From NCBI RefSeq assembly GCF_965638725.1, contig NC_134970.1, positions 2,547,001 through 2,611,000 on the forward strand: a stretch of 64,000 nucleotides of DNA, in the 5' to 3' direction. This stretch comes from Aptenodytes patagonicus. Its lineage: Eukaryota > Chordata > Aves > Sphenisciformes > Spheniscidae. How positions within the stretch are numbered: position 1 is the first letter of the stretch; the number at the start of each line of letters is the position of its first letter. Both the position numbers and the translations under genes were made by a program. Below are positions 1 through 13,700 of this stretch, in pieces. The notes below the pieces were generated by a model, which was given only the letters and a program-made list of their open reading frames with translations, ran no database searches and was not told the DNA's origin.

Positions 1-3000
1 TGTGAGGGCAGCTGGAACAAACTACCTTTCCCCACTGCAATGACAGCAGGGCTGTGGAGCGACGCTAAGGGCGGTGAGCCGAAGCAATTATCTCTCCCAG
101 ATGAGGCTCCTGTGGTTGTGGGAAAAGCGAAAGGGAAACTATTATGGCTAAATTTTGAAGTGGCTCCGAGCAGACTCCAGCGCCGCAGCTCCAAGGACAC
201 CCGTGCCTGGCTAGCCGGCTTGCAAACCTCTCCCCTGGGCAAAGGAGGGGTGCACGAATGGGGATGGCTGGACCAGGTGCTGCGTGGTCCTCTGCCACTC
301 CGCCAGTCTGATTACTAAGCGACTCCCTCCCCCTTTGAACACAAGGGCTGGGTATCGCACACGATGCGAAGGTCCCCCGTCACCATAACACCTTCCCCAC
401 TGGCTGGAAGAGGCGCGAGCTACTGCCCTGTTCCCCTGTCTCCGCGTGGAACCCAGTGCACAGAGAGGGTGACACGGTCACCCCAAGTCATGCAAGACAT
501 GAGCCACTGGGCAGCCTGGCATTACCCAGGCTGCAGGCTAGCTGTCTAACCCAGACCACCCCTTCTCTGCCGCTCTCGGTTGTACTGGTTTGAAATACGT
601 AACTCGGACAGAATTGCTCCTGAATTTTTGGTTTGCGTGAGAGCAGCCGGGTGAAGAGGCGGCTGCAGTGAGTGCAGTGCTGGGCTGTGTGAATCCTGGT
701 TTCTGGGCTCACGGGAAGCTGAATTTGATGTGTCTCATGAATTCCTGAGGACGGTATAAGCCAAAGATATCTAAATCCTTTTCAAGGATTTTAATTTGAA
801 GGATGGATTAAAACACTGGCTCTGAGTTACAAAAGACTAGTGTCATAAGCAGTCACTAAAAAGAGCTTCAAACCAAAGGAGCAATAATGCAGCTTGAAAA
901 ATTCTGGTTTCATTCTGTGCTAAGTAGCAAGATTCATTTTTTGAACATCTTTTTCTTCCCCATTTGGGATCCTGATTCACTTTCATGTGTCCTCTGCTTC
1001 TGCCTGAGAACAGCAGCAGATTTATTCCTGGGTAAATTGTTTCCCAAAAACTTGGTGTTTTATCCTGTGTTCTTCCCAGACCATTAATAGTATAAGGAGT
1101 CACCTGCAAGAAAGCAAACGACCTTTCTGAGGGTAAAGATCTACCTGGCACCTGGCTGGGAACCTGTTAAAACCATTCTGGACATTTGCTTTTCCAGTGC
1201 CGTCCGGGGGGCAGAGTTTCAGTCTCAGTTTTGCAGCGTCAGGGGCTTTGGTTTCCCTCACCCCCAAAGAAATCCCCAGCGCCTGGGAGCCGAGCGGCTG
1301 CAGCGGGGGTGCATGCACAGCCTGACTGCAGCTTGCAGACAACTTCCCCCAGGAGATGCTCCAGCGGAGGCTGACATCCCCGGGGAAAGTCCTCCCCGAT
1401 GCCACGGGACCCTATGCCCACGGGTCACACGTGTTGGCCCCTTCTTGCTGGCAGCTGATGTGGCTGTGCCAGGGCTGGCCGGGGAAGCTGCAGACCTCAG
1501 CTTCCAGCGCAAATAAATGTAGTATCTTCTGTCAACATAGGCAGCTTTGGCTCATACCTGCACAAGAGATGTGGCAGAGTCGCTGCCCTTCTCAGCTGTC
1601 TCTGCAGGTTTTCAGGTCTGACAGCATAGGAAGCTCTTCTAGGCCAGGGGTTAAAATATTTGGGAAAAAACCTCCTAATTAAAATTGGCAGGAAAATTCC
1701 TGTTTCATTTGGATTCCGGGAGTCCCCTTTGCAGCCACTGTGTTATGGCAGTTTAAGCATGACAAGGGCTATTAGCAAACCCTCTTTTTTCTTTTTGCCA
1801 AGAAATAAATCCCTTTCTGTTGAAGCCAAACATGTTCCAGGTCAAACGCTCAGCTGGTACGAATCAGCGCAGCTCCCCTGAATCCGAGGAAGTGCGGCAG
1901 GAGACCCTGCCTGGGCTCCCTGCCCTGTTCCTGCAGGGGATGTCAGTGAATTTGAGCTGGATTAAAAATAACGTTCATTATAAAACTAGGAGAATCCTAC
2001 AAAATAATTTGCAGGAGAGAAGCTTTTAAGTGATGGCTTAGTTCCACCTCTTCTACAGTAAGTAGCTGGGTTTGACAGTCAGGATGTTGTTTTTTACAAT
2101 TGAAATGAATGGGAACGTTTGGTGCCAAATTCCACTCAGGAACGTTTCCTGGGCAGGGGCAGTTCCTGGGCGCGCTTGGCCTGTTTTTACAAGAAAGCAA
2201 AGCCGGGCACAGCCCTGGAGCCACCGCTCCTTCCTCATTTTTCTCCCTTGCTGAGACTTGGGGCAGCGCTGCAGCAAGATGTTCAGCTCCAGGGTTGCAC
2301 TATTTTGCCTTATGTCCCCATACGTCTCCCAGCAGAGATGAGAAGTATTTGCTGCCGCGGTCGATCCGAGGAGCATCCATGGCAGGCACCCCTTTGCCCT
2401 GTCCTTGCTGCAGCTCTGCCTCTGGGCACTGTCAGATAACGTGAGTCCCGGCTCCCAGGGACGACCTCTGGGGAACTGGAACAGCCACGGCAGGCCCAGA
2501 CTCGGCTGAAGGCTTTTGGTTTAGCTAATGCGTGTCCCCTCCAGAAATGGGGCTGGAAAGGGAACTGGAGGAAAGGTGAAGGGCAGAGTCGGGTGTTTCG
2601 TTTTCTACCAAGGGACGGGTCCAGGCAGGCACTCTGCGCATCCCCACTGCTGTTGAGTCACAGGTTTGCTTGCCCAGATGATGGCTCAACCTCTCCTTCC
2701 AGGAGGGTGCAGCGAGTCCCTCACCCTTGGGCTTTGCTGGTGCCGGTGCTGCCGAAGTCCCGGCTCCCCGATCCCTGCTCCAGCCTCCTTTAACCCCAGC
2801 AGCCAGTCATGGTTTGCACATAGGTAGAAACCAGGCAAACACAGAGGGAAAGGTTTTATGCAGGGGCCAGGAATGAATCCAAACACTTCCTAAACCCCCC
2901 CTGCACCTGCCTCCCACCAGTGCAGCCTCCCACCCTGCAGACCGCAGGGGCAAAGGGACCTGCACTTCCCACCGGCCGTTTGCTGCCACTGTGAGCCTCA

Positions 3001-4721
3001 TTAGCACAGTCCCCTTCCCCAGGGTGAGGGCTCGGGGGGCAGGGGCTCTCTAGGGAGTCCAGGGCAGTGATTTATGTGTGTTTGCACTCATGTGTGCCAG
3101 TGAGGGGTGGGAAGAGCCAAGGCAATTCTGCCCATTGGTCTGGCAGGAGCCTCCTGGGTGTAAATACCTGTGTCTGAGCCCGGCTGGATGCAGGTTATTG
3201 CCCCGCCTGGCTTTGGCTGCAGCCTGGGGACGTTGCTCCCCTCTGCTGCACTATGGGATGTGGCTTGTGGGATCTGGGTGACAACCCATAAATCACCCCG
3301 GGGGACAGGCAGGAAGACGTGGACGGAGGGGCGGCGTGTCTGACTCTTCCCACAAAGAGCTCGTTGATACCATCTAATGCTCACGCTCCCGAGACCCCAG
3401 GGTTCCCGTATCGCTGCTCCACACGCTGCTGCTGGCGAGCAGCTGACTCAGCCAATAACCGGAGGATTACGGCTCCTCGTAAAACCCAAGGTCAAAAAAC
3501 AGTAGGAAATGCAGAGCATAACAACTACCCCTAACAAAGGGCTGGGTACAGCCCCAATGTGGAGCATTGGGGTCCTTCCGCAGCTCTCTGTGCGCTTCCT
3601 GGGGGGGACTGAGGTGGGAGGTAATGTGTTTCCCCTCCATCCTATTTCCTAGGAGTGTAACAGGAGCGCAGCGTTGTGCATGTCCTTCCCAGGGCAGCTC
3701 CAAACGCTCACAGCCAGCCCCACAGAGCACCTGATCTGGTCCCTCCTGTCCCCATCCCAGCTCTGCCACCCTGGCTGCTGTCACCTCCACAGATGAATGC
3801 ATCCTTTCACCCTGCACGTTAATGGCAATGGTGACTGCTTAGGATTTCTTTTCATCTTTCACCTAAAAGAAAAAGAAATACCCCTGCTTTCTCTTGCAGA
3901 GTTGTGTCTGGAGAGGGCTCGTGGGAGCCCTTTTGTCTGAGATTTTGCCTTGGCATTTAGTAGCACCCCCAGGTTCAGTGGATGGAGTTGTAGGTTCAGT
4001 ACAGGGTTGTTTGGAGAAGGCACACACCTCCACGTGCATAAACACAGAACTCAGTTACATTTATAGAAACGTACCAAAAAAGAGAAGCCTTCCTCGGCTT
4101 CCCATTCCCAAACCCCTCAGCAACCCAAACACGGGGCTGGGCTGGAGGTGAAGCCTTGGAGCAGGAGGAGAGGCTGCAGCGCCCGCGGGCAGAGGTCTGT
4201 GGCTCCAGCCTTCCCCATGCTGTCGCCTCCCAGGCAGAGCACTGGAGCCATCCTGGCTGGATCTGGTGTCTCATCCATCAGGTACAGCATCCCTCCTGCT
4301 CTGGGCTCCTGCTCCACTCCACGAAGCCTCAGGAAGCAGAAGTACATAAAAAGTGGGAGTAATCTCTAAATGAGTAAGATGGCAAAAGATAATTTATCTG
4401 TCTAGCCTCTTCCTCTTCATCATCCGACATGGTGATACAGAGAAGCCAGAAAAATATGAAGTCCTTCAAGCACTTTTTAAAAGGAAAAAAAAACCCCACC
4501 CAATTTTCTGGTCAAAGTTTCAAAGGCTCAAGGCTTGCAAGCCACTCAAAGCTAATGCTGGTGAACTGTGCAAAAGTGCTGGCGCGGAGAGGTAGGACAC
4601 AGAGAGCTCCTCAAACAAACACGAACGTCAAACGTCTCCGTCGCTCTGGACCCAAAGTGCTGTAACTGCTCTCTGCTGTGGAAAGCAGTTTGCTTCAGCA
4701 GCTGCAAATTCACCACATCTC
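1..4721. other. Intergenic DNA downstream of IKBKE
   Basis: No exon is recognised on either strand. Open frames here are short, overlap each other in several frames and resemble no protein I know. The IKBKE 3'UTR must start at 4721 and run leftwards. No AATAAA or ATTAAA is present on the minus strand between 4721 and 1027. The first exact hexamer is at 1021-1026, and a weak GATAAA variant lies at 4393-4398. In human the next gene in this direction is RASSF5, but I found no RASSF5-like coding sequence here. Confidence 0.6.
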
Positions 4722-4755
4722 TCAAATACCGGGAGTGGGGGCAGCCCCACTTAAC
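4722..4755 (-). CDS. IKBKE: IKBKE last coding exon (residues 712-722 and stop)
   Basis: After CTGCAG|G it reads [11 protein letters not shown] and a TGA stop at 4722-4724. Phase is exact, and the tail is similar in length and character to the mammalian RLNRVPAPPDV end. The exon is too short to stand out as an open frame, so it was found by continuing from IIER. The rest of this exon to the left is 3'UTR of undetermined length. Confidence 0.82.
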
Positions 4756-7700
4756 CTGCAGGAACAAAACCAAAGGCTTTAGGCTAGAGAGGGATCGCCC
4801 GGGCTCATGCAGTCCCAAACTACAATTTGGGCTGGGCACCAATCTCTGGGCTTGTTCCTGTGCCTTTTGGGATAAGCTCTTCATATCGAAAGCGTACCAC
4901 ACCTTTCTTATCCCCTTATTCACAGTGGACATGCTGCAACAACACAGTTGGTCCTATAAAAACAGGGCTGGGGTGAATCACCGATTTCTTTTTTTCTTTT
5001 AAAATCTGATCTGAAACTCTTTGACATTTTGATATGCATATTCGAATTGTTGATTTGCATTAAGATCCTCAAAAAAAAGTTGGAGAGGAAGAAACCCAGG
5101 GGGGTTTGTCAGCAGCACGATGCTGGGTTTTGCACAGAGTTTCATCCAGAAACGGAAAGCATCCACTTCTCTGCTGCAGTCAGCAGCTGCCAGTGCTGAG
5201 CAGCACAGGAAAAAGGCTGGAAAGAGGGTGTAGACATGACATAGCATTTGCAGAAGATCATGCTTAAACTCCCAAGAAAGATAAACTCCCTTCTGCTGCC
5301 AGATCATGATGTAAACTTGGTGCCGTTAAAATCCCCATGTGAACCAGCCCATGAGTAGCTGTGGTTGTGCTCGGCACCAGGCACGGCTCCCCCATGCCGG
5401 AGCTCATTCATGGACTCCCAGGGAGCCCACCCAGACCCACCGCCCCTTTCCAGGGCAGCACAGGCACGTCCAGGTGCTAGGGGCAGGAATCACTGCTGGG
5501 AACAGCGTCTCTGGGCGCTCTTACTCACCGCTCGATGATGCTGTTGTTGAACTGGAGATCACAAGTTACTGACCTCATCTGCTCCAGGAGCTCCTGCATC
5601 CTGCCAGGGATACAACCAGCCCCTTACCCCCGTGCTGCTCAGCCTCCTGCTCCCCGCGGGAGCACCTCCTGCAGAAGGGCTGGCTGAGCTGGCAGGGACA
5701 CCCCACGGGTCACCGAGGGGGGGATCGCACCCGGCAGGGCCACGGCGCGCGCAGCGGTGAAGGGCTTAACGCAGACTGTCCCAGCCCTGCAGACACAGAG
5801 CCCTCGCCCCAACGCTCGCTCTGTTGCTCGTGCGGAGGATGAGCAGCGGGAGGTCCTGCTTCTCCCCGGGAAACCGGGCTGTCTGCAAAACCCTCTTCCA
5901 AAAGACTCACCGGAAAGCCATCTCCTGGCGTGCCTGGCTCAGATGGATGGGTGAAGGTGCGGGAGGAACCGGGGCCAAACTCTGTTTCTCTGTCTGGAGA
6001 AACCTGTCCAGAGCCTGCAGAGATGAGGAGACTTGGCAGCCCCCAGCAGGCAGTGGGCTGTTTGCGGTGGTCTGACCCCCGGGTGCTGCACTGCCTGGGC
6101 CCTCTCTGCAGCCCTGCGAGTGCGGCATGCCTAGCCCTGGGACAAGAGTGGGACAAAACACTCGGGGAAATTACGCCTACGTAGTCACACCCAGCACATC
6201 AACTTCTTCAGAACAAACAAAATAAAATAACCAAAGGACCAGGGCATCTACCAGATGGCTGTGCTGCAGCTTGTCAGACAGTCCACCGTGAGACCTGGAG
6301 GTGAAGCATCATTTTTCTGCTACCGCAATTCCTGTTTACTGGGCATAGATTCCCCCGTGCCGGGCAGTCCTCGGGACCAGGGGTGCCACCGCCAAAGGTT
6401 TACCCATTCCTTGCTCTGCGCAGCGGGGGAAAGCAAGATCTCCGGTGTGGATCACCCACAAAGAACTGCAGCGAGTTGTTTAAAAATACTCCGGTGTTTC
6501 CCTACTTATGCACTCATGCACGTGGTGGGTGCTGGGAGAGGGGAGCAGCAGCGTTATCTGGAAGCAAGGAGAGGCTGTGCAGCAGCATCCCCGGGCACCT
6601 ACACTCTGCAGGCAGTCCTGGCACTCCATCGTCTCCACGCTGCAGGCGCTGATGCGGTTGCTGAGCTTCTTCAAATGCTTCTTTATCTCACAAACTTTCC
6701 TAGAAAGAAAAACGATGGCAAAGTTCCTAGTCAATGTTCAGCAGCAGTGTGGATGGTTATAATTTAATTTTTTAAAAAAAATTCTGTATTGCTTTCTGCA
6801 AACCTTTCTGGATCAAAGTTAAAATCCTGAAGGGAAGCAAATGAGTCACAACAGTGTTGTAACTATGGCTGCAGCTCTGCTAATAGCCACTGTAGGCCAG
6901 GTTAGCCAAACAACACTAACGGCAAATTAATTAGGGAAAGTGTTACTTGTATGAGAGACAGCTCAAGCCCATCACTTCTGCCGTAAGTGCTGCACAGGCC
7001 GGTCCTCTGTGCCCCGTGGAGGACTGAGCATCTACTCAAAAAGGCTCCTGGTTTTGCACGTCTTTCTGCGTGCTCTCCTTTCACATCTGAAGCGTGTGAA
7101 GACCAGAGAAGTTCCCCCATCGAGCACATCCTTGGGCCAGTCTCTCTGCAGGCAGCACTATTGACACCACAGCCCTAAACAGGCGGCGTCTCGGTGGGCT
7201 CTGCCGTGGGGGCTGAGCTGGGCCAGGACGGTGTGACCAGCGGCCCCTCTGCTCTGCCCCAGCCCCGGGAGTAAATCCTCCTGGGATTTTTTGGGGGACT
7301 GACTGCCCTGCTCCTGCCAGGGCGAGGGGCCCCGGGGCGGAGGTGCCACGCACCCGGCAGGCGTGCTGTGAGTTGTATAAAAAAAGGTTTGGTTTGGCTT
7401 TAAAAAAAAGGAAAGAATATTTAAGGTGAACGGTCCACCTCCAGTCCCCAGAAAAACAGCCACCACACCACAAAGCCTCTCTGCTAGCAGGAAGAAACTC
7501 AAAACAGGACAATTAAAAATGAAGTAACAATAAATTAAAAATATCCAGTTGTGACTCATGATGCCTTCTCCCTAAGGACAGAAAAACAGATACAAAAATA
7601 CTCCAGAAAACCACAAAGAAGCCTTTTTCCTCCCTTGAGCAAAGGTAAAAGCCCTGCTTTGGTGCAGACGGGGCTCCTGCGCTGCACGGATTTTGTAGGG

Positions 7701-10700
7701 TTCTACACCCAGAGAGGAATCTCACCCTGAGACAAAATTCCCGCTGAAGCCAAGGGGAGATTTCACTCCCCCGCGATGGGACGCAGCGGGAGGTGACTGT
7801 GGGCAACAGCTTCTGTCCCTGAAGTGAAACCTGCCCGCGGGCGAGGGTTTGCAGCGTGGAAACCCCCAGCTGCACAAGCTGAGGCGGGAAAGGGGAGAAG
7901 GCAGGGCAGGGGCAGGGGAGACACTCTCCACTGCTCCTGGGGCATTCCTGAGCACCTGAGACAAACTTCTAGCTTAAAAATCCCCCGCATCGGAAATCCT
8001 ATGCAGGGCTACTCCACATCAGAAACAGGGACCAGGTCAAAAGCCGGGTTTAATTCTAAGGCATTATAGAAAATCATTCTCCTTCCGCCCGCACTGGCAG
8101 CCCAGGGGAATGGATGCTGCTCTCTAAAAGCAACCGCGCCATAAAAATCCAATTTCTGCAAGATCATCTTCCTTTAACTGCCTCCCCCTCACCCCTGCTC
8201 TTGGCCGCTGTGATAGGCAGCGGATTGTGCTCAATCACTGCAAGGCAATTTGCTCCTTGCTTTATTCCCCAAACACCATTTAAGAGAAAATCATTCCTAA
8301 TAAGTAGATCCCTTTGTCTCAATAGCGATTTTGTCCTGATAAAATAACCTCTCCTTGTCAGAGGGCGAGGAAACCAGCTGCTTGAACTCAAGCTGCAAGT
8401 TTAGGGGGCTTTTTTAAAAGAAAAAACAAACTTAAAACAGGGCAGAAATACATGGCATGGGATAAGAACCAGCGTACGCAGCAGGATTTCTAGCAGTCAC
8501 ACAGAGCTGCTGCTTTAAGGTCTTATTACCCCTTTACCAGTCCCTCAGCACCAGTTACCAACAACATCATCTCCATCCGCATCCCAACACTCGATCAATA
8601 GCAGAGAGCATTCAGAAGCCCTGGTCGTTGGAGGGTTACTGGCAAGTCCCCTCTCCCATCCCCGCTGGGGTCCGAAAGCCAGAGCCCCAAAACCCTGGGA
8701 GAAGGCCGGGCAGGGGCTGGTACCTCATCCTGCTGCCGTGGAGGGCCAGGGCCTCCTGGTACCGCTGGACACAGTTGTCCTGGAAAATCAACAGAACCTT
8801 CCTGGCCAGATGCCCTAAATTCACCCTAAAACCAGAAAAGAAGAGAGAACACTGTTATTTCCTTAAACGTATGAAAATTAACATCACAGTTCACGTGGCA
8901 GGAGACCTAAAGCTGGCTCCCAAATGCAGAAAGAGGGACTGGATGCTCAGTAATGAATTTTGCATCAGTGTTATAGAGAAAACAAAACCTAATTATGATG
9001 AAGAGGAGAGGGAGGTTTCGGGGCCCAGGGGGACCCAGGCGGGGACACCCAGCTGGGCTGTCATCCCCACCCCGGGGCACTTCTGAGAAGTCTTTGCCTC
9101 GGAGTTTGAGGCAAATGTCCACGGTTAGCCTGAAGATTAATTAAGATAAAGGAGCTACTTGTTAAATTTCACCCTCCCTGGTAGTGAAGTGTGCATTTTA
9201 TTTCTTGCCCGTGTTAAATTCCCCTGGTTTCAGTGGAAACTGAAAGGAGGATTTTTCAAGGTACAAAAGCCATCAGACACTTTACTCACACTGAAAGTTA
9301 AGCAGATATGAAAACATGGACACTTCCTAAATCAGCATCTCAGCAAATAAATGGCCACAAACTGAGTAAGTGGGAGCAATAGCCTGAAATGTGCTTATTC
9401 CCCACAGTCCCACACAGGGATTTGGCCCAACAGCAACTCCCTGTTCCCAGGTCTGCAGAGGTGTTCTCACATCTTCGTCTGAAATAGCCTGTAGCTTGAA
9501 AACTTTGCTGTGAAAGGTCCTGCGTCGATGAACCATCACAGAAGCCGCTCATAGGTGCCCTCTCCCAACGTTAGTGACCCAGGAACATTTTAACATCCCC
9601 TTAGGATTCAATCAGAAACACCAAACACCTGCCTGGCCGCAGCACGGGGCAGGTCCTAGGAAGGGGAGGTGGTGGGACTTACTTATCCAGCTTGTGTATT
9701 TGTTCCTCATTGTAGCCCAGCCCTGGGGAGGAAAGACACCGGTCACCTGCCAGAATGCACTCCACGCGTTTTTGTGTTAATAACCCAATAAATGGGCAAT
9801 TTCACGACACACAGAGATCACTCAAGGGGCTTTTCAGGGCTGCGGGCCCTGGGACTATTGTCATGGCACAGAAATAACTGCTGACCCCGGCAAACTGAAA
9901 TAATTCATTTTTCCACCAGGCCAGCGCAGGGATGTTCCTGCTGCAGCCCCCGGGGCCGCCGTCCCCGACACTTACGCAGACACGTCCTGGCCTTCTTGAA
10001 CTGCTTGTGGATCAGCTGCATCTTCTCCAGGCAGCACTCGATCTGTCGGATGCTGAAAGCGGGACAGGGAAGGAGGCGTGAGGCCCCGCAAGAGGAAGGG
10101 TATGAGGCTGGGGTGAAATTAGCACTTTGGCGTGAAATCCGAACACACTGTAACTAGGGGACACTGCTGCTACCCGTGCCTGTGTATAGGGACACCACGC
10201 GGTATTACATGTGCGGGCACAGGGCTGTTAAAAGCTGTTTGCAGTGAGGGGCTGTGCATGGCTGTTTGGGAGCACGCAGCGGTGTCTGCTCAATCCAGCT
10301 GAGAACAGCAAAGCCTTGGCAGGGATTGCGGTAAAGCTGGCGCTACAAACCTTTTGTCTTCATGCACTTGCTGCCTGTGCTTCACCAGTTCAGACAGAAT
10401 GCCATCCAGAGCCCCTTGAAAGTCAAAGATGTTGTGGGAGCACTGAGAGAGCTCCTCGGCGACCTGCGGATGAGGAGGAGAGGTTGGGGCCGGCTGCTCC
10501 GAATGCTGCCTGCGGCTGCGGATGCTCCCCGGCCCCGCACGGAGCCGCCTGCGGGGGCTCACCCTTTGCAGCCTTGTCTTCACCATGGCCACGTCCTTCA
10601 GAGCCGGCACCCCGCTGCCTGCAGAAACAGCCTCGCACCTGAAGAAAGTCAGAAAATGAATATTCCTTAAGCAGAATATAAGCCAGAGGCAGCCGTCGCG

Positions 10701-13700
10701 TGGGCAAAGAAAATCCATCCCGTGGTGGAGGCAGCGTCACAGCCCCTGGGGGAGCCGGGCGGTGGTTTGCTTGGGCAATAACTCTGCGTTCAGGGTACCG
10801 GATCTGAGCCACAAGATGCAAAGTGCTGATCCGGTAAAAACTCGCCCTGTTGTGTCCAATTTGTTCCAAAATTGTTAGCTTCATATGGATTGGCTTTCCG
10901 CCAGATTAGATGCTGTCTGCCTCCCTGCAGCTGGCATGAGAGTGTAACGCTGAGCGGTGGACACCGGCAGAGTCAGCAGAAATACGCCTGATCCAGGCCG
11001 TGTCGGATAAGCCAGCAGCATCCAGCTGCAGCATTAGTGCTCTTGGCACGACAGCCCTGTGCTAATCCGGCTGAAGTCAATGGGAACCGTGTGTCCCTAT
11101 CTTTTTAGATGAAATGGAAATTAAGAGACTTGCTAAATTGAAAAGAATAAAAGAACAGCAATGCAGCAGCAAAGAATTTTCCACTACAACAACAACAAAA
11201 CAGAAAAGCAAAATAACCGTGGGTTACTTTAGATAAAATGGGTTCAGCTTTCCCTGGGGCAGCGCGGGTGGGAATGGGTGCACTGGTGATAGCGAGGACA
11301 GCCCAGGGTTTCTCTGTAGTTCAGCCTCCGGTGAATGCTCCATTAGTGGAGCCTCTTCAATGGAAATAAAAGCCATCTCATCACGGCCCGTGTGGTCAGG
11401 CGGGATGCTGGCTCAGTGGGAATGCAGCATGATGGGCTGCCAGCCGCCCTCCCCGGCGCTGCCTGATGCTCCCCACGCTCGGCTCTCCAAGGCTGTTTGC
11501 AGGGCGCGGGGTCGGCGATGCTGGCCAGACCCTGGAGGGGACCCGGCTGCTGATGCCATCCTGCCCGTTATTTTAACTCTGCTGGCAGCAACAGCTCTTT
11601 TTCCCTTTCCCACGAGCGGGCAGCAGCAGCAGCCCTGCCTCCTCCTCGCACTCACTCTGCGGCTCGAGGGCTGTAACAGTCTGAAAACCCGGGAGCAGGA
11701 GCCAGGGAGCGAGGACTAATTCTGGGCTCCTGTGAAACCATGGACTGATCATTAGAAACTGAAGCAAAGAAGGAGAAACAGCCAGGGTGGCTCATTTCCC
11801 GCAGCCTCCACATACAGTGAAAAAGCCTCTTACCTTCCAGCTACCAGCTTATTCCTGGAATTTTACTTATTTCTGATTATTCAGGCACCTTTGAGAGTCC
11901 CATATCTTATCTGCAGCAGCCTCAGGGCACCGGCTGCAAAGCCACACTTACAGCACGCGGATCTTCACCTCAGTGAGCTGCAGGCAGGCGAGCACTGAAA
12001 GAGCCCCTCTCCTCTGCTCCAAAATCCTCGAGCACTCCGTTTTCAGGTTCCCACTGCCGAGAGAGAAAACAGCCCGTCCAACGCGTGCTCCCGGGCAGCC
12101 CGACCTCCATCCCAGGGCTGGCCACGTGTGGCGGGGGGTTAGGATGGAGCTGGTGGCTCCTCTGGCTGCTCGTGAGAAAATGGGGGGCTGGATGCACATA
12201 AAACTGGGTGCAGCTCCCGGGCAGGGGGGCTTTTGCCCGCTGGGCACACTCCTGCCTCTGCACAAGAAGCTCCTGCCCCAAGGGAAATGGGTAGGACAGT
12301 GAAAATGCACAATGATAATATTAATAGTAATAATAATAATAATAGTAGTAATGATGCTGTTTTCCTCAGCATCTCCTGAACTGAAAAAAAGTGACTTAAA
12401 AGTAACAAGTGGGGACAGGAGCATCCTCACATCACTGAGTGGTACTTTCCTATAGGTCCTCATCTGGGTCCAGCCCCCTCGCAGCCTGGCACACGTGTCC
12501 CCCGTAGTGTCCCTTGTACGGGGACACACGCTGGCCATCGTGCTGTACCCTGTGAGGATACCCGGTGGTCCTGCGCTGTCTGGAAGAGGCTGGAAAACCC
12601 TAAGCGGTTTAACTCCTAACACACAAAGCTCTCGGTGCTGGGAAGGGACGGGTCACCCCCACGCCGCCCGCAATGGTGGTGGCTCCGGCACTCACATCAC
12701 CCAGTGGAGACCTCTTGCCAGCAGCTCCCGGCAGCACCGCAGGGCCTGGGCGATCCGCAGCGTCTGGTGCACGGCGGCCACCGCGCTCTGCAAAGCAAAG
12801 GGCACTGCCGGCGGCTGCGCCTCCGCAGCTGGGGCTCCCCCGGGCTGCGCAGGCTCCCCCACCTACCTTGGCTGTGCTGCAGTCGGCCACCACGTCCACC
12901 TTGGGGACAAACTTCGGAAACTCAAGTGCCGCTGGAAAGACAGACAGTGGTCACAGTGCTTTGGGGAGCCAGCCCGGAGCCCCCGAGCCGCAGCTGCGGA
13001 CCCACAGGGACATGTCACACCCGCCAAAGCAAACCCCAGAGCCGCTCAGGATTTCAGGCACAGGAGCAGCTGCGATGCTGGAGGCTTAGTGCAGCTCTCC
13101 AAGATATTTTGGAAACGTGGACAAAGGCACAAACAGCCTGCAAAGCCCAGTGTGGCAGGCAGCCATGGAGCAACAGCACACGGCAGGGGAAAACTGCCCT
13201 GAAACCTCCTAATCCTGCTCCAGCACCGTAACCCCTCCACCTCCTGCTATGCATTGGAGTCTATTAGGATAACAGTCTAAGCAAATCTCTCTTACGGCAC
13301 CCACCCTGCGTGCCATGATGCATCTCCAAGCCAACGGTACTCACGGTCTCTGTATCTGACTCCTACCACGTCTTCTGCTTGCTCAGCGGAGCTCAGCAAG
13401 GTCAGAGGGTTGTGCTCTGTGGTTTTGCAGAAATTATGAGCTTGTAGATTAGGATCCAACTCATACAGATGACCTTCAAAAAAATATTCTTGATGGTGAG
13501 GGACTATATTTGTTTGTTTGAAGACAGCATCTAAAAACTTGGTGGTACTGAAATGAAAAAGAAACGAATGGAGGGGGAATAAGCAATGAGGCGAACACTC
13601 AGACTTCCATCGCTTTAACAGCCTGCCGCCCTTTTCTTCTAGCAAAATATCCCACAAGGTCAGTGGAGCTCCTCGGACAACCTCCCTAGGGCTCTCCGTG

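Noticed and set aside
1-4721. Possible first exon of RASSF5, the expected next gene
   Set aside because: No frame on the minus strand shows the RASSF5 C1 or Ras-association sequence, and its exons are probably further left.
5000-5307. 102-codon minus-strand frame as an alternative IKBKE 3' exon
   Set aside because: It does not resemble the IKK-epsilon C-terminus, whereas the exon at 4722-4755 matches in both phase and sequence.
6255-6767. 170-codon plus-strand open frame
   Set aside because: It is antisense to IKBKE coding exon 17 and has no domain, so it is a shadow of the real exon.
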